DNA of 8,939 bases from Methanobacteriota archaeon (lineage in GTDB: Archaea > Thermoplasmatota > Poseidoniia > Poseidoniales > Poseidoniaceae). Positions 6,376 through 8,939 of this stretch are shown one piece after another. The DNA lies in contig PADF01000059.1 in assembly GCA_002702945.1 (NCBI GenBank), forward strand, positions 6,758 through 15,696. Direction: 5' to 3'. Position 1 is the first letter of the stretch. Every line of letters starts with the position of its first letter. A model generated the notes under the pieces. That model was not told the DNA's origin. It ran no database searches and saw only the letters and a program-made list of their open reading frames with translations. A program made the position numbers and the translations under genes.

Positions 6376-8427
6376 ATGAAGCCTCCAAGTGGTGATTTTG
6401 CGGTCGATGAGTTCCGCTTTTTAGCCCATGAAATTCCGAGGCCTGGTCAAATTGAAATGATTTACGAATCTAGAGAGGCTCTAAAAAATGGTGGATATCA
6501 CTTGGCTGCTGCACCTACCGGAATTGGTAAAACCGCTGCTTCACTTGCTGCAGCAGTAGAAATCGCTCGTAATTCACAAACCAAAACTCATGTATTATTC
6601 CTAACAGGAAGACAGTCTCAACACCGAATAGTAATTGAAACGGTACGAAGTATTAATTCACGACTAAATGGTAGAGAATCTAATATCAAAGTAGTAGATT
6701 TAATCGGTAGAGAATCGATGTGTGACTTTATTGATATGCAAACTGGGAGATGTGATTGTGAGAAAGGGTCTTCTGAAGGTTCAAAATTTGCTCGAAGAGA
6801 TGAAATGAGTGACTTTATTCTTGAGCATCCAAGGCACGTCGAAGAAACAATTGAAAAATGTAAGGTTTGGGGGCTATGCGCTTGGTCAACATGCCGTTTT
6901 TCAGCTAAAGATTGCGACATTCTAGTTTGTGATTATAACCATGTATTCTCAGATAATGTACGTGAAAATTCCCTGCCAAGCATGGGAATAAAACTTGAGA
7001 ACACAATAATAATAGTTGATGAGGCACATAATTTGCCAGATAGAATTAGAATGAATATGGAGAGAATTATAACGCCCACTATTGTAAGAAATACATCTAT
7101 GGAGTTAGAAGAATATCTAGGATATCTAAATGTTGATTATGAGAGAAATATGTCTTCAAGTGTAGCAAAAGAAATCGAAATCGTTGAGTGGACATTCGAA
7201 GTGATGAAATTAGCAAGGAGTAAAATTGCTGATTTATTCTCTAAACTACATAGCAATTTGGGCTATGATGAGGAAGAAGCAATTGTTCAAACCTCTCAAT
7301 TGGCCAATGTCTTTAATTCAGCATGTGATGAATATGAGGGAATTTCAGGTCAGAAAAAACTTGGTCAGGAAAATGGTTCAGTACAATTTACTGTGAATAG
7401 AAATGAAAGAATCAAAAAAATCTACCAAGTACTAAATCGGGTTAATATCGAAACTGACTCTGAAGACGAGGAAGCGATGGAGCCTGACTCCTATAGATTA
7501 GGGCATATTCTTGAATGCATTGAATTATTTTCTGCAACAACTGCATTAAGTTTGGTTTTTAGTAACAAAGGGAGAGAAGGAAAGATAACATCGCATCTGC
7601 TCGATCCAGGGATTGTTTCAGGAAAATTATTCTCATCTGCGAAGGGTGCAATTTTGATGTCTGGGACTTTATATCCGCCGCAGATGTATGCTGACATACT
7701 AGACCTACCCAAGGAAAAAACTACAAAATCAGAATATAAATCACCTTTTGCCAAGGAGAGAAGACCTGTTATTGTAGCATCTGATGTTTCTACAAAATAT
7801 ACTGACCGTTCTGAGACAATGTGGAATAAAATAAGAAGCCACATACAGGCCCTTATCGATGGAAGTGACGGCCACATCGCCGTATTTTGTCCATCATACC
7901 GATTACTGGAAGAAATACTTGAAGATGTATATTTCAAGGGAATAAAGAAAGTTGTGGAAAGTCGAGATTGGTCGAAGAATGATATTGATAATATTGTTGA
8001 AATGCTGAAAAATGAGCGTTCAAAAAATAATCGTATCCTTCTTTGTGGTGTTTTTGGTGCGAGGCTTTCAGAAGGAATTGACTACAGTGATGGAGTTTTA
8101 GATTCTGTAGTCTGCGTCGGAATACCCAATCCACCTCCTTCCGTTTTATCTAACGCATTGAAGGATTATGCATCAGATAAATTTGGTAAACACAATGCTT
8201 GGAGATATACAGTTACCCAGCCGGCTATAAATTCAATTCTCCAAGCAATGGGACGTCCTATCCGGTCGATTCAAGATCGAGCACTAATTCTTCTATTGGA
8301 CAAAAGAAATAGAGATCAAAACTATGCAAGGTGCTATCCGGTAAATATGAAGATGAATGTTACAAGTAACCCTGAAACTACTACTAGCTTTTCTAGAAGA
8401 TTCTTCAAAAGAGTAAAGCCACTTTAG
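6376..8427 (+). CDS. XPD/Rad3-family superfamily 2 DNA helicase with iron-sulfur cysteines
   Basis: 683 residues; ATP-dependent 5'-3' DNA helicase of the XPD/DinG/Rad3 class, expected to act in DNA repair or replication-linked unwinding. Motifs in order: RPGQ (22-25); Walker A APTGIGKT (46-53); motif Ia LFLTGRQSQ (74-82); a cysteine-rich insert with Cys116, Cys126, Cys128, Cys162, Cys168 and Cys173; the conserved DILVCDYNHVF (181-191); DEAH box VDEAHN (214-219); a long helical Arch-like region; motif III LMSGTLYPP; motif IV AVFCPSY; motif V GARLSEGIDY; motif VI QAMGRPIR (623-630). By position against human XPD (C116, C134, C155, C190) the cluster ligands are probably Cys116, Cys126 or 128, Cys162 and Cys168. 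All ATPase motifs are intact. It is somewhat longer than typical archaeal XPD, mostly in the Arch region. Whether it is the orthologue of XPD or a lineage-specific paralogue cannot be told here. The next gene starts 54 bases downstream. Confidence 0.93.
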   Translation: MKPPSGDFAVDEFRFLAHEIPRPGQIEMIYESREALKNGGYHLAAAPTGIGKTAASLAAAVEIARNSQTKTHVLFLTGRQSQHRIVIETVRSINSRLNGRESNIKVVDLIGRESMCDFIDMQTGRCDCEKGSSEGSKFARRDEMSDFILEHPRHVEETIEKCKVWGLCAWSTCRFSAKDCDILVCDYNHVFSDNVRENSLPSMGIKLENTIIIVDEAHNLPDRIRMNMERIITPTIVRNTSMELEEYLGYLNVDYERNMSSSVAKEIEIVEWTFEVMKLARSKIADLFSKLHSNLGYDEEEAIVQTSQLANVFNSACDEYEGISGQKKLGQENGSVQFTVNRNERIKKIYQVLNRVNIETDSEDEEAMEPDSYRLGHILECIELFSATTALSLVFSNKGREGKITSHLLDPGIVSGKLFSSAKGAILMSGTLYPPQMYADILDLPKEKTTKSEYKSPFAKERRPVIVASDVSTKYTDRSETMWNKIRSHIQALIDGSDGHIAVFCPSYRLLEEILEDVYFKGIKKVVESRDWSKNDIDNIVEMLKNERSKNNRILLCGVFGARLSEGIDYSDGVLDSVVCVGIPNPPPSVLSNALKDYASDKFGKHNAWRYTVTQPAINSILQAMGRPIRSIQDRALILLLDKRNRDQNYARCYPVNMKMNVTSNPETTTSFSRRFFKRVKPL

Positions 8428-8481
8428 AATAAGATTCAAAACAGTACGAAGGTTCATTGAGGTTAAACAGGAGGATATGAT
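8428..8481 (+). promoter_or_regulatory. Short intergenic spacer with strong SD AGGAGG
   Basis: The 54 bases between the helicase and the next gene contain AGGAGG (8469-8474), 7 bases before the ATG at 8482. It decides that start: the ATG at 8477 is in another frame, which stops after ten codons. I see no convincing terminator or TATA box, so co-transcription with the helicase is likely. Confidence 0.6.
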
Positions 8482-8939
8482 ATGGCGTCATGGGAACATA
8501 TTGAGGTAAATACTGAATCTGAAGGTATTCAAGACATTGAAAAAGATTTCATTCAAACCGAGGGATTAACAGTTACTCCAGAACAACTACATAGTGAATT
8601 TCATGTAAATGCTGAACACCTAAGCGAAGTTGAACAACGCCATAAACAGGTATTGGTTACTTCAGGAATGATACCCGAAGAAAATTTATCTTGGACTGAA
8701 CCCAGTCTTTCCCTCAAATGGATGGTTGAAGAATTGAATGGAAGAATTAATCCAGATGGCCTATCAATACCACTTATGGGCGTAGATTTAGAAGATTTCC
8801 AGCTGTCCTCAAAAATTGATGAACAAAATCACAATATCAAAATTTCAATAAATCATGGAGAAGATGAAAGTCTTGAAAGAATCTTTAGTATCCCAAAGAA
8901 TTCTATCAATGATGAATTAAAAGCCCATTTTATCAACAA
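8482..8939 (+). CDS. Unrecognised acidic protein (3' end beyond the window)
   Basis: An open frame of 152 complete codons runs to the window end without a stop. It begins MASWEHIEVNTESEGIQDIE and is preceded by AGGAGG at good spacing. The sequence is hydrophilic and strongly acidic (many Glu and Asp), with no signal peptide or membrane segment. Residues about 34-62 (TPEQLHSEF, EHLSEVEQRHKQVLVTSG) look helical; around residues 86-110 there is a mixed stretch (NGRINPDGLSIPLMGVDLED); then an alternating strand-like segment follows (HNIKISINHG). I do not recognise a family. Codon and base use match the helicase, and the short spacing suggests one operon, so a role in DNA metabolism is possible but only by association. 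Confidence 0.8.
   Translation, partial: MASWEHIEVNTESEGIQDIEKDFIQTEGLTVTPEQLHSEFHVNAEHLSEVEQRHKQVLVTSGMIPEENLSWTEPSLSLKWMVEELNGRINPDGLSIPLMGVDLEDFQLSSKIDEQNHNIKISINHGEDESLERIFSIPKNSINDELKAHFIN

Overview
The window most likely comes from an AT-rich archaeon, plausibly a marine Thermoplasmatota/Poseidoniales (Marine Group II/III) lineage. That placement is inference from three things: archaeal-looking promoters (TATA-like boxes about 25 bases upstream of starts, some apparently leaderless), an XPD/Rad3-type iron-sulfur helicase, and a large secreted calcium-repeat protein with a C-terminal membrane anchor next to a small lipoprotein. No rRNA or tRNA is visible to confirm it.

Layout. Bases 2-2761 (+) hold the 3' part of a large surface protein. 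It has an exported beta-rich region, a long array of thrombospondin type-3-like Asp-rich repeats, one transmembrane helix and an aromatic cytoplasmic tail. Six bases later a lipoprotein begins (2768-3544, +), and both products face the cell exterior. Converging on it, with 3 bases between the stops, is a well-conserved NADP-type glutamate dehydrogenase, gdhA (3548-4903, -). Upstream of gdhA is a small TerB-like helical protein (5002-5454, -). It is divergent from a ribbon-helix-helix (RHH) DNA-binding protein (5668-6042, +). The 213-base divergent region carries a cluster of GTAATA-type hexamers abutting both TATA boxes.

After the RHH gene come 333 bases without a convincing gene (6043-6375). 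They are clearly more GC-rich (about 53% by hand count) than their surroundings and contain a series of hairpins closed by a long-range helix. I read this as an unidentified structured RNA, or a very long structured leader of the next gene. Then follow an XPD-like DNA helicase (6376-8427, +) and the start of an unrecognised acidic protein (8482 to the window end, +).

How the genes fit together: the surface protein and lipoprotein look like one envelope transcription unit. gdhA links 2-oxoglutarate/ammonia and glutamate and is a stand-alone metabolic gene with its own promoter. The RHH protein is the obvious candidate to regulate its own promoter and that of the TerB-like gene. The most interesting parts are the structured RNA candidate, the symmetric hexamer operator cluster with a tandem two-domain RHH protein, and the exact nested-repeat arithmetic of the surface protein (nine 81-base units inserted in a 99-base lattice).
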